The notes beneath the pieces are model-generated. The model was not told the DNA's origin. It searched no databases and worked only from the letters and a program-made list of their open reading frames with translations. The position numbers were made by a program, and so were the translations under genes. From the NCBI GenBank assembly GCA_028278035.1, contig JANQFC010000013.1, forward strand, positions 1 through 33,024: a DNA stretch of 33,024 nt, given 5' to 3'. The DNA comes from Chlamydiales bacterium. Lineage in GTDB: Bacteria; Chlamydiota; Chlamydiia; Chlamydiales; SM23-39. Below, piece after piece: positions 1-7,936 of the stretch. Position 1 is the stretch's first letter. Each line of letters begins with the position of its first letter.

Positions 1-1
1 A

Positions 2-1258
2 CGCTTTTATGTAGTAAAAACTTTTAAGTTTCCTGATTGGATAAAATTATTATCCTTAACTGATGATAAAGTTTTTATAAGCTCTACTTATAACCACGAT
101 ACCTCTTCTTTTTGTGAATTAGATATAAATACAGCCACAGAAAAATATATATTTAACCATCCAGAAGTAGATATACAAGGAGTAGTAAAATCAAAAAAAA
201 GAAATAAAGTTACAGCTATCAAATATACTACAGATAAAACTCAGTATAAATTTTTAGATGAACAGCAGAAAAAAATTCAAACGTTTATAGATAACTCTCT
301 GCCGCAATATACAAATACAATTGTATCTTCCAATAAAGAAGAAAACAAACTAATCATTTATTCTTCAAGTGATAAAACGCTGGGAGCGTATTATCTTTTC
401 GATATTAACAATTGGCAAATTACAAAATTATTTGAAGTATCGCCCTGGCTAAAAGAAGAAGAGCTGTCCTCCATGCAGTCAATCTCATATATAGCAAGGG
501 ACGGTTTAAAAATTCACGGCTATTTAACGCTTCCCAAAAATAAACCCGCTAAGAACCTTCCATTAATCATTTGTCCTCATGGAGGGCCTTGGGCAAGAAC
601 ATATAAAATATTTAGACCAGATGTACAATTTTTAGCTAATAGAGGATATGCTGTTTTGATAATGGATTTCCGCGGCTCTATTGGCTATGGCAAAAACTTA
701 TACACAAAAGGCTTTAAGCAGTGGGGCCTTAACATACAAAATGATATCACTGACGGAGTCATGTGGGCTATTAACCAAGGCATTGCCGACCCTCAAAAAA
801 TAGCAATTTTGGGAGGAAGTTTTGGCGGATACTCGGCTTTATGTGGCATTATTCAAAATCCTAAGCTTTATGCAGCTGCTATAGACTACGTAGGAGTAAC
901 AGATCTTTTGGAACAGTTTGGAAAAGCATATAATTATAACCAACGGGCAAAAAAAATCATTATAATGCGAAATGGAGACATTAAAAAAGATAAACAGCAA
1001 TTAATTAAGACTTCTCCCATTCATAATGTTGATAAAATTAAAACCCCACTTTTTGTAGTACATGGCGCCAATGACAGAAGAGTTGATATATCACAATCGA
1101 AAAGACTTGTAAAATTAATGCAGGAAAAAAATATACCTGTTGAATATATGTTTTTAGAAAACGAAGGTCACGGTTTTAGAAAAGAAGAAAATAAATTTGA
1201 ATTTTATAAAGCTTTAGAAGATTTTCTCAATAGGCATTTAGATAAGAGCTGCGATTAA
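2..1258 (+). CDS. S9 (prolyl oligopeptidase) family serine hydrolase, C-terminal part
   Basis: The frame is open from base 2, so the gene enters from the left edge; the ATG at 473 is internal and not the start. The visible 418 residues hold the end of a beta-propeller-like region followed by the alpha/beta-hydrolase catalytic domain. I see the family pattern HGGPW (oxyanion region), then the nucleophile in GGSFGGYS with the Ser codon at 818-820, the acid in VHGANDRRVD and the His in ENEGHGF, all in the right order for the S9B/S9C (dipeptidyl-peptidase / acylaminoacyl-peptidase) type. It hydrolyses short peptides. Any signal peptide would lie outside the window. It converges on the radical SAM/peptide locus but is on the opposite strand, so a role in leader removal there would be speculation. 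Confidence 0.88.
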   Translation, partial: RFYVVKTFKFPDWIKLLSLTDDKVFISSTYNHDTSSFCELDINTATEKYIFNHPEVDIQGVVKSKKRNKVTAIKYTTDKTQYKFLDEQQKKIQTFIDNSLPQYTNTIVSSNKEENKLIIYSSSDKTLGAYYLFDINNWQITKLFEVSPWLKEEELSSMQSISYIARDGLKIHGYLTLPKNKPAKNLPLIICPHGGPWARTYKIFRPDVQFLANRGYAVLIMDFRGSIGYGKNLYTKGFKQWGLNIQNDITDGVMWAINQGIADPQKIAILGGSFGGYSALCGIIQNPKLYAAAIDYVGVTDLLEQFGKAYNYNQRAKKIIIMRNGDIKKDKQQLIKTSPIHNVDKIKTPLFVVHGANDRRVDISQSKRLVKLMQEKNIPVEYMFLENEGHGFRKEENKFEFYKALEDFLNRHLDKSCD

Positions 1259-1327
1259 TTGTTTTGTTTGAAAATTTTATGTTTTAAACCTATACTTTTT
1301 TTAATTATTTTTTGAATGATGTAATTT

Positions 1328-2119
1328 ATGGCTAGTTTATCCAATGTTTCAACAGCTCCATCTTTATGTAGCACTTTGGATTTTATAATGTCTTCCGAAC
1401 CAATAACATCTATTCAAAATGATCAAGGCAAACAATTTTTAATCTCTTCTCTTACCAGTTCCTCAGAAATCTCCGCCTTTCCAAAAGAATTATCTTTTGA
1501 TTACAGAGTATCTTTTGAAAATAAAGATTATAAATTAGCATGTTTCAATCAAGTAGAGTTAGATCCAAATTTTCATCGTAGTGAGATTTTTGCAATAAAA
1601 GACGAACAAGATATTATTGGCATAAGCACGTTATTTGTAACTCCTTCCAAACACTTGAACACAATACCTTTTGTGTATAATAAAGAAAACCAAATAGCTC
1701 TGACATATCTTACTGATCACATGCCAATTTCAAATCCAGATACATATGTATTTGAGATCGGCTGGTTTCAGCTATTAACTCAATATCAAAATCAAAAAAT
1801 AGCATCTAATTTCCTCTATTCATTTTTAATCCCGAAAATCCAAAAACTATTATATACAAAACCTTCTGCAGATATTCTTATATTAGTTTCTGCAGCAGGC
1901 ACAGGTTCTTATAAAGAAAAACAATTGTTTCGAAAAATATGGCAAACAGACCCTTTGCAAAAAATTTCAATTGAACCGGATATATATGCAAAACTCGGTA
2001 AAGTTCATCTAGGAGCTAGATTTACATATTTTTTAGTTCAAAAATTTGAATTTGACCTACTTCCTAATTGTTATAATTTTTCATTAGGCCCGGTATTTTA
2101 TAAAAAAATCCCACATTAA
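1328..2119 (+). CDS. Hypothetical protein, possibly divergent GNAT-fold
   Basis: I do not recognise this 263-residue protein with confidence. There is no signal peptide or membrane segment. Residues about 85-190 alternate predicted strands and helices. The stretch around residues 140-165 (EIGWFQLL then QYQNQKIASNFL) resembles a GNAT strand 4 followed by the acetyl-CoA-binding loop and helix. That suggests, weakly, an N-acyltransferase-like fold. The first 45 residues are Ser/Thr-rich and low in complexity. No clear Shine-Dalgarno precedes the ATG at 1328, and Met21 is an alternative start. It follows the S9 hydrolase by 69 bases on the same strand and ends 9 bases before the convergent radical SAM gene. 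Confidence 0.6.
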   Translation: MASLSNVSTAPSLCSTLDFIMSSEPITSIQNDQGKQFLISSLTSSSEISAFPKELSFDYRVSFENKDYKLACFNQVELDPNFHRSEIFAIKDEQDIIGISTLFVTPSKHLNTIPFVYNKENQIALTYLTDHMPISNPDTYVFEIGWFQLLTQYQNQKIASNFLYSFLIPKIQKLLYTKPSADILILVSAAGTGSYKEKQLFRKIWQTDPLQKISIEPDIYAKLGKVHLGARFTYFLVQKFEFDLLPNCYNFSLGPVFYKKIPH

Positions 2120-2128
2120 CAAAACAAA

Positions 2129-3424
2129 TTATTTTACTGATTTACGTATTAAGGATGCTGTAAGTTTTTTTAAAGCTTCAGGATATTTATTTTGAAGCTC
2201 CCCATATAGCCATATGCTTAATGATAAAACATGTTTCATATACTGGCAGGATATCTCATCAAAAGAAGTAAATTTTTCATGTACACAACCTCCTCCACAA
2301 GAATATTTAGCAAAACACTTTTCACATTTTTTTTCGTTGTTAACATCGAAATACTTCAATTCTTTTAAAATTTTGCTACTTTCATCAAATCCTTCATGAA
2401 TATTTCCAATTTTAAACTCATTATTTTCAACTAATCTATGACAAGAATATAAACTTCCGTCTGTCGCCACTGAAAATAAATTCTTGCCCGAATTGCAAAA
2501 AGAATGTTTTTTTTGCCCAAAATGAAGTGTTTGCAAATAAAATTTTATAGGATACAAATCAATAATGCTATCTGTTTCAATAATATGCTGTAAATAATAT
2601 TCGGCCAGTCGAGTAGTTTCATCAAATAATTTTGCAAGATCATCATTTTTAATGATCAACTCATTTATTGATGAAGAACAAAGGGCATAGCTTATTTTTT
2701 TAAACCCCTTGCTTTCAAAAAACCTGAATATTTCCAATAGATTCATATTGTGAGGTGTGATGGTACTTCTAACAGATATATTATCTAAAATATCTTTATA
2801 TTTTTCGAAATTAGAATTAATAATATCAAACGAACCTTTCTTATTTTGAAAAGATCTTAAATAATCGTGTTGTTTTTTAGGACCATCCCAACTAATTTGA
2901 AATGATATTTTATTATCTTTAACAAAAGATAAAATATCATTATTGATGATTGTACCGTTCGTAGTAAATGTTATTGAATATTTTTTGTCTTTAAATACCC
3001 GTTTCGCTGTATCTTTAATATATTCAAATTTTTTTGCAAATAATAAAGGCTCGCCTCCAAACAAACTTATACGGAACAAACTGACAGAAGGATAAGCTTT
3101 TAATGCTAATAAAAAAGCCTTTTCTATTGTAATATCCGACATTTTCTTATGTTTTTCTAAATGACATTTTTCATTTATAAAGCAATACTTACAACTCAAA
3201 TTACAGTCATTGGTAACATGCAGCTCGATACAAACAGAATTAAACGGTCTTTTCTGCGTTTTTTTAGGCTCTTTGATTTTATTTATGCTTTTTTTGTATT
3301 TTTGAATTATTTCACTATCTTCTACCGATTTTTTTTTAGAAAAGATTATTAAAGACTGCGGATCAAAAAAATATTTCGAATCATTTTTATTAACTATCAA
3401 TATATCATCGAATAATTGAAACAT
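2129..3424 (-). CDS. Radical SAM/SPASM peptide-modifying enzyme (RiPP maturase)
   Basis: This 431-residue enzyme has the radical SAM signature CNLSCKYC (Cys74, Cys78, Cys81) for the SAM-binding 4Fe-4S cluster, and GGEP at 123-126. Its C-terminal SPASM domain has seven cysteines at 310, 328, 367, 370, 376, 380 and 393. They fit the canonical SPASM spacing (C-x12-G-x4-C, gap, C-x2-C-x5-C-x3-C, gap, C) for two auxiliary clusters. Such enzymes install thioether or C-C crosslinks, or make other radical modifications, in peptides. Residues 1-60 form a short N-terminal extension of the kind seen in SCIFF-type maturases and could be a reduced leader-binding region. AAGGA at 3431-3435, six bases from the ATG, supports the start. 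Two small Cys-containing genes with nearly identical leaders lie immediately upstream on the same strand and are the likely substrates. Family and domains are seen; the exact chemistry is unknown. Confidence 0.93.
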   Translation of the reverse strand: MFQLFDDILIVNKNDSKYFFDPQSLIIFSKKKSVEDSEIIQKYKKSINKIKEPKKTQKRPFNSVCIELHVTNDCNLSCKYCFINEKCHLEKHKKMSDITIEKAFLLALKAYPSVSLFRISLFGGEPLLFAKKFEYIKDTAKRVFKDKKYSITFTTNGTIINNDILSFVKDNKISFQISWDGPKKQHDYLRSFQNKKGSFDIINSNFEKYKDILDNISVRSTITPHNMNLLEIFRFFESKGFKKISYALCSSSINELIIKNDDLAKLFDETTRLAEYYLQHIIETDSIIDLYPIKFYLQTLHFGQKKHSFCNSGKNLFSVATDGSLYSCHRLVENNEFKIGNIHEGFDESSKILKELKYFDVNNEKKCEKCFAKYSCGGGCVHEKFTSFDEISCQYMKHVLSLSIWLYGELQNKYPEALKKLTASLIRKSVK

Positions 3425-3460
3425 AAAATATCCTTATTTAATTTTATTTATGAAAATATA

Positions 3461-3488
3461 AGGGCTATTCTGCAAAAAGAACAGCCCT
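3461..3488 (-). terminator. Hairpin between precursor A and the maturase gene (attenuator/terminator)
   Basis: An 11-bp inverted repeat (AGGGCT.TTCT with AGAA.AGCCCT) with a 6-base loop lies in the 71-base gap between the precursor stop and the maturase ATG. The single mismatch in DNA becomes a G-U pair only in the minus-strand transcript, the direction of these genes. A short U-rich stretch follows. The position suggests partial termination or mRNA protection, so that precursor is made in excess over enzyme. Confidence 0.6.
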
Positions 3489-3495
3489 AAAAACA

Positions 3496-3684
3496 TTAAT
3501 CTGGCATAGCGCAAGGAGCATCTCGATATCCACAGTTTGAAGTGTCACAATGATAAAGATTCATGTCCTTTACATGTCCATGAATTTTTACATCCAATGC
3601 ATTTGGATTCAAAACTTCAAAATCATCTGTTTTTTGTACTTTTTCCGGCTCACGAACCGTAACAGAGCCTATTGATGATAACAT
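3496..3684 (-). CDS. Candidate RiPP precursor peptide A (Cys-containing core)
   Basis: A 62-residue peptide directly upstream of the SPASM radical SAM gene, with a strong ribosome-binding site (GGAGGTTTTATG). Residues 1-45 form a polar, acidic-to-mixed leader with the motifs LNPNALDV and KIHGHVKDMNLY. The C-terminal part begins at Cys46 and contains Cys46, Cys51 and Cys58, several Asp residues and the end CAMPD. There is no signal peptide and no double-Gly protease site. The leader is nearly the same as that of a second gene 351 bases upstream, whereas the C-terminus differs. This is the leader/core pattern of RiPP precursors. Cys plus Asp-rich cores are compatible with ranthipeptide- or sactipeptide-type thioethers, but that is inference. 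A sigma70-like promoter precedes it. Confidence 0.82.
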   Translation of the reverse strand: MLSSIGSVTVREPEKVQKTDDFEVLNPNALDVKIHGHVKDMNLYHCDTSNCGYRDAPCAMPD

Positions 3685-3747
3685 AAAACCTCCATATTAT
3701 AATTAATTACTTTTCATAGAAAACTTTCCTATAAAAAGATCAAACCT

Positions 3748-3775
3748 TATATAGAATATCATCTCAATACGTCAA
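3748..3775 (-). promoter_or_regulatory. Putative sigma70 promoter for precursor A
   Basis: Reading the minus strand, TTGACG (3775-3770) and TATATA (3753-3748) are separated by 16 bases and lie about 65 bases upstream of the precursor A start codon. This is a good match to a -35/-10 pair, but in such AT-rich DNA -10-like hexamers are common, so only the -35 box gives real weight. Precursor A and the maturase could be expressed from here independently of precursor B. Confidence 0.4.
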
Positions 3776-3855
3776 TGTTTATTTTTATATAAAAACGAAT
3801 GAATGTATTTTCTTTATCTTCTAAAAACACTTCCTCAATTCACATATTACAAAAA

Positions 3856-4035
3856 TCAGAGTTCTCCATCCCAAGCACTACACTTACGATCACTATCACA
3901 ATGATAAAGATTCATATCCTTTACATGTCCATGAATTTTTACATCCAATGCATTTGGATTCAAAACTTCAAAATCATCTGTTTCTTGTGCTTTTTCCGGC
4001 TCACGAACTGTAACAGAGCTTATTGACGGTAACAT
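3856..4035 (-). CDS. Candidate RiPP precursor peptide B (paralogue of A, different core)
   Basis: A 59-codon gene with the same ribosome-binding site and spacing as precursor A (GGAGGTTTTATG). By my translation the leader differs from A at residues 3, 6, 16 and 18 only, and residues 19-47 are identical, ending in NLYHCD. After that the two diverge completely: B ends SDRKCSAWDGEL, with Cys46 and Cys52, against three cysteines in A. The match is also strong at DNA level from the ribosome-binding site to the YHCD codons and then stops. This looks like a duplication in which the core has been replaced or has evolved rapidly. It probably supplies a second substrate for the same SPASM enzyme. Confidence 0.8.
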   Translation of the reverse strand: MLPSISSVTVREPEKAQETDDFEVLNPNALDVKIHGHVKDMNLYHCDSDRKCSAWDGEL

Positions 4036-4262
4036 AAAACCTCCAAAAAAATTTTACCATAAGAAATATAAATTTATTATTTTTTATTTAAAATAAATAT
4101 TTTACTACATCGTATAATCAATACCAATTTGTGATAATCATTTTCCATATCAGAAACACAGGCATTTAATATTTATTAAATTTAATATTATTTAGTATTT
4201 TCTTTTGACTTCTACTAATTGGGAATATAAACTTTTGACGTTATATTAAGCCTTAAATTATT

Positions 4263-5039
4263 ATGATAAGTTTTATTTCTAATTTATCTCTTCGAAATGC
4301 AACAACATTTGCCTATAGACAGCTTTCTCACGCAGTACTTTCTACTACAACTACTTGCCTTAACTTACCAAATTGGGCTAAAGTAGCTTCAATTACTGCA
4401 TTAGTCGGCTCTGCTGCTATATACAAATTAGTTAGATACTATCATGGAGATCAAATAAAAACCTTTGACATAGATAGGTTTCATATTGAGCTATACAAAC
4501 GCAGAAATGGCCTAGAAATAATTCAGCAAGACACACTCAGTGGTGAAGTTAATAAAAAGTTTTTATATCCTCATGAAAAAACATATGATCTAATATGTGA
4601 TTTTGAAGCAAGGCTTATCGCAGATGACGAAGTAGCTCTTTTTCTACCTGTTAAAAAGTGGTCAACTTCATTAGAAGATTTTAATGTCCATATTGTGTAT
4701 CATATGGAACAAAACACTTTGTTATGGAAAATAACAACCAAAGAGACTAATCAAACGTATTGGCTGCCATTTGATCAAATAAATGCTTCTGATAAATGTT
4801 GTCGTCCAAGCGCAGAATTCATAAAAGATCTATCTAAACTGCCTATGAAAGATATCATCTCATTATTTAACAACGAATTAGATGTTGAAAAAATTGAAAT
4901 AGATAGCATCAACGATAAACCAACAAAGATTGTTCTGAAACCCCGCCATATCAAAGCCAGTCTTACCGATCCTAGTGTAGTTATAAGTAATACAAAATGG
5001 ATCACAATAAGAGCTGCTGTTGCTCCTATTATCAAATAA
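4263..5039 (+). CDS. Hypothetical protein with one N-terminal membrane segment
   Basis: I do not recognise this 258-residue protein. Residues about 38-56 (VASITALVGSAAIYK) form a likely transmembrane segment after a Ser/Thr-rich N-terminus. The rest is soluble, with alternating short strands (for example FHIELYKRR, FNVHIVYHM, NTLLWKITT), and may be a beta-rich domain. No clear ribosome-binding site precedes the ATG. The last 265 bases overlap, on the opposite strand, an ORF that resembles a membrane protein. The C-terminal tail looks less protein-like than the rest, so the stop may have moved because of rearrangement. It is probably a real gene, with the C-terminal boundary uncertain. Confidence 0.55.
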   Translation: MISFISNLSLRNATTFAYRQLSHAVLSTTTTCLNLPNWAKVASITALVGSAAIYKLVRYYHGDQIKTFDIDRFHIELYKRRNGLEIIQQDTLSGEVNKKFLYPHEKTYDLICDFEARLIADDEVALFLPVKKWSTSLEDFNVHIVYHMEQNTLLWKITTKETNQTYWLPFDQINASDKCCRPSAEFIKDLSKLPMKDIISLFNNELDVEKIEIDSINDKPTKIVLKPRHIKASLTDPSVVISNTKWITIRAAVAPIIK

Positions 5040-5473
5040 GGAGCTAACTGCATAGCTGAAATTTTTACAGCTAATCCGAAAAAAGGCATTCTGGCTACAA
5101 AGGAAAAAAACGTTCCGGCAATTGCACACACATGCCATGTAGCTATAGAGCCCCAGGCAATAGCATTTAAATTTGGATTTAAAGTATTTAAAGGACGACA
5201 CCGAAGCTTCTTTCCATCATAAAAGTGTCCAACAGTAAAATGCTCAATACAGTCACGACAAGCTATCATATCATTTGCAATACCATAACCAAAACCAGTA
5301 AGGACAGTCATCCCTATTATCTTTATAGACTCTAATAGGAGCCAATAAAGATAAAGCAGCAAGACCTGTAGCCTTAATAGCAGTATGTACTAAAAGACGA
5401 TACTTTGATTGATTAAAGGCAGAGATTGAGCGGTTTGTTGATCTCTTTCAAAAACCTCTGTTATTTTTGCCAT
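4775..5473 (-). pseudogene. Decaying membrane protein gene (three-segment reading frame)
   Basis: The frame from 5362 to 4775 gives 195 residues with convincing membrane-protein character: segments around IIGMTVLTGFGYGIA, then IEHFTVGHFYDG, NPNLNAIAWGSIATWH and hydrophobic helices. The middle part recalls a widespread bacterial membrane family with an EYFTVxH ... NPxLxAxxWGxxATWW pattern; I cite that from memory. Upstream, an ATG at 5473 opens the same frame for 27 codons to a TAG. The next frame over carries plausible coding sequence (YRLLVHTAIKATGLAALSLL) in between. Two compensating frame changes would be needed to join them, so the gene looks broken at its 5' end. Its last 265 bases overlap the convergent ORF on the plus strand. 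A short membrane protein starting at 5362 or at an internal start is the alternative. Confidence 0.5.
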
Positions 5474-5626
5474 AAGAAACTTCTTAAAAAATTTCAGGGT
5501 TAAAATAACACACGCTTTAATATTTTTCAATTCTTGGCTTTTATTTAAAATTATTAATATATTTTTGAATAAAAAGTTTAATTGTAATACTTTATTTTTA
5601 AAGACTTATCTAACCCTAGGGTAAAT

Positions 5627-6085
5627 ATGAGAAGGCAGTCACAAGAAATTACAGATAAAAACACCTTACAAGAAATATTAAATAAAGAGCATGTTTGCAG
5701 ATTAGGACTTTGCAGTAATAACACACCCTATATCGTTCCTGTCAATTTTGCAGTTAAAGAAAATATTTTATATTTTCATTCTGCACAAGCAGGTATGAAA
5801 ATCGATATGATAAAACAAAATAATAACATTTGTTTTGAAGTAGATACCAATGTAGAGTTTGTGCAAGCAGAACAGGCTTGTCAAAACTCAATGAAATACC
5901 AAAGTATTATTGCCTTTGGCAAAGCCCAAATAATCGAAGATGTAGAAGAAAAGAAAAAAGCTTTTGATCTTTTATTAAAAAAATACACTTCTAAAGGCTT
6001 ATCTGAATATCCTCAAATAAATGTCGAGCATGTATCTATTATTAAAATTCACATTACCTCAATGACCGGCAAGCATTCGAAATAA
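5627..6085 (+). CDS. Pyridoxamine 5'-phosphate oxidase-related (NimA-like) flavin-binding protein
   Basis: At 152 residues this has the usual length of the small split-barrel PNPOx-like family. The N-terminal pattern (RRQSQEITDKNTLQEIL, then CRLGLCSNNTPYIVPVNF) and the central YFHSAQAGMKIDMIKQNN are typical, with the segment that binds the FMN phosphate, followed by ICFEVDT and the IAFGKAQIIED strand. Members bind FMN, F420 or haem and include nitroimidazole reductases; the substrate cannot be told from sequence. The start at 5627 is preceded by an AGGG motif. It stands alone between the decayed membrane gene and a coiled-coil protein, and is probably cytoplasmic. Confidence 0.85.
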   Translation: MRRQSQEITDKNTLQEILNKEHVCRLGLCSNNTPYIVPVNFAVKENILYFHSAQAGMKIDMIKQNNNICFEVDTNVEFVQAEQACQNSMKYQSIIAFGKAQIIEDVEEKKKAFDLLLKKYTSKGLSEYPQINVEHVSIIKIHITSMTGKHSK

Positions 6086-6238
6086 GCTTCTAACCCTACA
6101 TTTTTAAAATGATTTTTATTATTCATTACAATACAAAATCTTAATTAACAGTAATTTAATTAAAAAAATAAATTTACAAGGCTTTTTTTTAGTAATTATG
6201 CTAAAATCGATTAAGTTTTTTATAAAAAAGAGAAAAAA

Positions 6239-7903
6239 ATGGTTACTTCACTAGATCAATTAAATCCCGGCAATATCACCCAAACATGCTTTCCCATCCC
6301 TATTTCTGCAAGAGCTAAAGAAAGACTAGCTACCGATTTTTTACCACATAGAGATGGAGCTGAAGAAATAAAAACATGTGCCTGGCACAAACAGATATAT
6401 GCTCCTGCTTCCGTACAGGATTGGGCCTTAAGAAAAGTCCATGAGCTAAAACACTATGCCAGAACTCATGAAGCAACCAGGCCCCTTCTGCAAGAAACCG
6501 CTGCTGCATATTCCGACCCCAAAAGAGTGATAGAAGAAAAAACCCCTCAAATAATAGACCATCTAGACCGCAGGGTAGCTCTTTTTTTTCAGCAGTTAGT
6601 ATTATGCCACAGAACTCCTTTTACATATGAAGAAGGATCTACTGAAGATCAATTTGGAAAAGGTCATTCATTAATACCAGCCTCCCCTATAAAAACTCAA
6701 GCTGCCCATTCAGCAACGATACCTTGTTTATATGCAACTGCTGCCGACGAAACAGGAGAAAGAAAATTTGTTTTTTTAAAAGGCTCTCATTTTTATATAC
6801 AAAGCAATTCAACAATGGAACTGCCCGATGTTGTTAACAAAGTAGACTCTTTATTAGACTTTCAATCGGCTACCAAAATAAGACAAATAAGCCTTGATAT
6901 TATCAATCAGACAGCAAGAGGAACTTTTACCCCGGTACAAGGCACCCGAATATTTTTAACAGAACTTAAATCAGCACTAGAACAGCTAATTGAAAAATAC
7001 CAACATGACGAAGCAAAAGAGTTGGTAAAAGATGTCTGTCTGATATATCTTGATCGAGTAAATGAAATTTTAAATTTCGAAGATGCTATGGTCGATCAGC
7101 TTATGGGAGTTAGATTTGATGGAGCAGATGCAGAAGAAAATTTAAGAAAAATCGTATATGAATCAAGATACAAACTGCTTCAGACAGCCCAATTAATAGA
7201 AAGTCAGATCGTCAAAAGAATCCTGCAGGCACAAACAGAAATTTTCGGAAGACCCAGAAGTGTAAAAAGTACAAGATCGGTTGACTGGAAACTGAGATAC
7301 ATACTTTTACAGGATAAAAACAACTGGCAAAGACGCTCTTTAGAAAAATTATTCTGCACATCACTTGAACAACTGCAGGCAACCAAAGAAAGAACTGCTG
7401 ATTTAAGACAAAGAGAGCTGCTCAAAGTAAATCAGGAAATTGAGCAAATAAAAATACAACATAAAGAACAGATCGAAAATTTACAAAGAGATCTGCGCTA
7501 TTTTTTACAAGAGATGTTAAGAGAAGAGCTCATTTTTAGATCTCAGCTATTTAAAAAAATAAGAGAAGAATACAAACATTGGACTCCCGAACAAGTAGTT
7601 ACTGCATTCAAAACTTTATTCCCTAATGACCCTATGAGCAAAACAATGGTATGGAGATTAGAGCATAACCTGGAAAGAGACCCGTCTGAACCTGAAGTAG
7701 TGGCGGTAAGACCAATAGAAAGATCTACTGCTTCATTTAAAGAAGCATTAAAAACAGATCCTTCTCAACCAAGAACATCCGGATATAAAACACCAAGATG
7801 TCAAAGAAGAAAAGTATTAGATAGTAAGCTTGCTCAAAAAATATCACAAGCTCTTGGTATTGATGCAGGACTTTTTCTTCCCAGCATGCTTTGCTCTGTT
7901 TAA
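6239..7903 (+). CDS. Large coiled-coil protein with HTH-like C-terminal segment
   Basis: I do not recognise this 554-residue protein. It has no signal peptide or membrane segment. Residues about 240-470 are strongly helical and charged, with heptad-like stretches rich in Glu, Gln, Lys and Arg (for example QEIEQIKIQHKEQIENLQ), consistent with a long coiled coil. After it, the segment from WTPEQVVTAFKTLF to PMSKTMVWRLE has the look of a Cro/C1-type helix-turn-helix. Near the C-terminus RRKVLDSKLAQKISQAL leads to an unusual hydrophobic end. A DNA-binding or scaffolding role is only a guess. A purine-rich stretch precedes the ATG. The GNAT gene follows in the same direction 33 bases later and may be co-transcribed. 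Confidence 0.7.
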   Translation: MVTSLDQLNPGNITQTCFPIPISARAKERLATDFLPHRDGAEEIKTCAWHKQIYAPASVQDWALRKVHELKHYARTHEATRPLLQETAAAYSDPKRVIEEKTPQIIDHLDRRVALFFQQLVLCHRTPFTYEEGSTEDQFGKGHSLIPASPIKTQAAHSATIPCLYATAADETGERKFVFLKGSHFYIQSNSTMELPDVVNKVDSLLDFQSATKIRQISLDIINQTARGTFTPVQGTRIFLTELKSALEQLIEKYQHDEAKELVKDVCLIYLDRVNEILNFEDAMVDQLMGVRFDGADAEENLRKIVYESRYKLLQTAQLIESQIVKRILQAQTEIFGRPRSVKSTRSVDWKLRYILLQDKNNWQRRSLEKLFCTSLEQLQATKERTADLRQRELLKVNQEIEQIKIQHKEQIENLQRDLRYFLQEMLREELIFRSQLFKKIREEYKHWTPEQVVTAFKTLFPNDPMSKTMVWRLEHNLERDPSEPEVVAVRPIERSTASFKEALKTDPSQPRTSGYKTPRCQRRKVLDSKLAQKISQALGIDAGLFLPSMLCSV

Positions 7904-7936
7904 TTAAGCTTTTTTATATTTAATAGGAGCAATATA

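Larger units (their letters stand above)
3545..4045 (-). repeat. Tandem duplication of the precursor leader region (351-bp offset)
   Basis: Bases about 3545-3693 and 3896-4044 are nearly identical and cover the ribosome-binding site, start codon and leader codons of the two precursor genes. The identity starts at the base preceding the ribosome-binding site and ends at the Cys46-Asp47 codons. The flanks, including the core-coding parts, are unrelated. Confidence 0.85.

Noticed and set aside
3799..4026. Plus-strand ORF of 75 codons
   Set aside because: It lies antisense to precursor B, whose minus-strand frame has a perfect ribosome-binding site and a leader matching precursor A.
1..4045. S9 hydrolase as the leader peptidase of the RiPP-like locus
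   Set aside because: It is on the opposite strand, separated by another gene and of a general-purpose family; proximity alone is not evidence.
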